The notes under the pieces: model-generated
What the model was told of the DNA's origin: nothing
What the model saw: the letters and a program-made list of their open reading frames with translations, nothing else
The model's database searches: none
Part shown: positions 63,003-64,000 of the stretch, piece by piece
How the letters are laid out: each line of letters opens with the position of its first letter
Position numbering within the stretch: position 1 is the stretch's first letter
Program-made: the position numbers and the translations under genes
Assembly: GCA_905182985.1 (NCBI GenBank)
Contig: CAJJDN010000094.1
Coordinates: 171,263 to 235,262 of the forward strand
Direction of reading: 5' to 3'
Length of the DNA: 64,000 nucleotides
Source of the DNA: Paramecium sonneborni
Lineage: Eukaryota; Ciliophora; Oligohymenophorea; Peniculida; Parameciidae

Positions 63003-64000
63003 ATGAATCCAGAAAAGAAATTGACTCTAACAAAAATAACATTAAATCGACCTTAACAACAAAAGATTGGTTTACCACCTAAAATCAGTTTAAATAAACA
63101 AATAGATTCTAGACCACAAAGTTCAAAAATGGATATTCAGCCTGCAAATATTAATTGGCTTGTAGATAATATATAATAAGAAAAGTAAAATTATTACATA
63201 AATTAATCCAAGTAAGTTAGAATGGGTATAGAAATGTTACATTTTTTTTAAAGATTGGACTTAAAATACAGAATGTAATGATTAAAGCAAAGAATAAATT
63301 TTAAAACAGAGTATTTAATTGATAGACTTTAATGATCTATAGGTTAGGTTATTTGCCATCAAAGCAGCATTATTTGGATTCACTACCTTAAATTTATTAG
63401 AATTATTATTTTAAAAATAAGCTAAACCACTTTTAAGAAGACCAAAAAGTGGTTCAAAAATTTAAGAATAATTACCATCTTTACTTTATTAACCTTAATA
63501 AGTTTTAGCTATTCTTTAAAAGACTGCTTAATTAAGTAATGAGAATGTATTCTTAAATTTAATCAATGATAATTCTTTAAGTTTTGTTTTATTTAGATTT
63601 CTAAAACTCTTTACTTAATTAACTAGAGACTAGTCCACTACCTAATAATAATTGCCTTATTTGAATTTAATTTTTGTTATCATTAAAAATATAGCTAATA
63701 ATTAAAAAGAAGCATAAAAATTATTATAGCCTACTTATATATAATTGATAGAGAGTTATTTGCATTCATTTCCATATGATTAAACATATGATAAAGATTT
63801 ACTCAATTTATATACTACTATTACTGCTACTTTAAGAAATTTAGCTAATGAAAATAACAGTGTGGATATGTATCTTTAGAATGGAATTATTAAAAAATTA
63901 GTTATCAGCATGGTTAATTATAGTAAGAATTATGAATTAATTTTAAATACTTTAAGAATTATGTCAAAGATGTCATTAAGTAAAGAATGTTGTGAATTCT
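63003..64000 (+). CDS. Armadillo-like helical repeat protein (5' part; runs off window)
   Basis: At least 323 residues, with a 28-nt intron at 63185-63212 and no stop before the window ends. The N-terminus is Pro/Gln/Lys-rich and disordered. From about residue 65 it reads as helical repeats (LEWVQKCYIFFKDW, LFAIKAALFGFTTLNLLELL, FVLFRFLKLF, ITATLRNLANEN, ILNTLRIMSKMS) of armadillo type. The layout recalls ARMC2, an axonemal central-apparatus factor, but that is a weak impression and the C-terminal half is missing. Confidence 0.75.

Overview
This window reads as macronuclear DNA of a ciliate of the genus Paramecium. The DNA is very AT-rich. Recognisable protein families (kinesin, NDR kinase, CAF-1 p60, NAA10, DNAAF11) read correctly only if TAA and TAG are glutamine and TGA is the sole stop. 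These genes are broken by tiny GT...AG introns, which I resolved at 17-36 nt and mostly 20-30 nt. Genes are packed closely, often with 10-90 bp between neighbours. The species cannot be fixed from sequence alone; a member of the P. aurelia group is plausible. Coding regions below were called by translating with that code and splicing the short introns, so exon detail is inference unless a family match anchors it.

Layout. 1-8843 (-): the 5' part of a giant secreted cysteine-rich protein, running off the left edge. 8.8-11.8 kb: mostly non-coding. 11.8-24.7 kb: two related Myb-like/polyQ proteins, a small unknown gene, a bromodomain-ET protein, a dual-specificity phosphatase-like protein whose catalytic Cys is Ser, a large helical protein and an EamA-type transporter present in two assembled copies. 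24.7-26.8 kb: T-rich, no confident gene. 26.8-33.3 kb: a small membrane protein, a tandem-GAF protein, a long coiled-coil protein, NAA10-like acetyltransferase and a RimK-type ATP-grasp enzyme. 33.6-36.6 kb: a broken phosphatidylinositol 4-kinase-like gene. 36.7-48.4 kb: a coiled-coil protein, an NDR kinase, a 57-residue protein, a kinesin, a NEK-like kinase, a membrane RING protein, a MAP3K-like kinase and a multipass membrane protein. 48.4-64 kb: a trichocyst matrix protein, two unknown proteins and an unknown Cys-containing protein, a mitochondrial release-factor-like protein, DNAAF11 (LRRC6), CAF-1 p60 (CHAF1B), an unknown protein with CxxC pairs, a CAMK/SNF1-like kinase, a possible gene relic, a PWWP protein and the start of an armadillo-like protein.

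Assembly. All four stretches of N (5493, 10057-10270, 23602-23663, 35379) are flanked by the same sequence on both sides, about 0.9-1.3 kb each. These are best read as unmerged contig overlaps rather than biological tandem duplications. One pair is not identical: the second transporter copy lacks a 68-bp, TA-bounded segment that is coding in the first. That is the pattern expected of IES-like excision during macronuclear development, and it is the most interesting observation here.

The genes form no single pathway. Cilia or cytoskeleton (DNAAF11, kinesin, NEK-like kinase, perhaps the armadillo-like protein), secretory organelles (trichocyst matrix protein), chromatin (bromodomain-ET, CAF-1 p60, PWWP, Myb) and signalling kinases are all represented, as expected for a gene-dense somatic chromosome.
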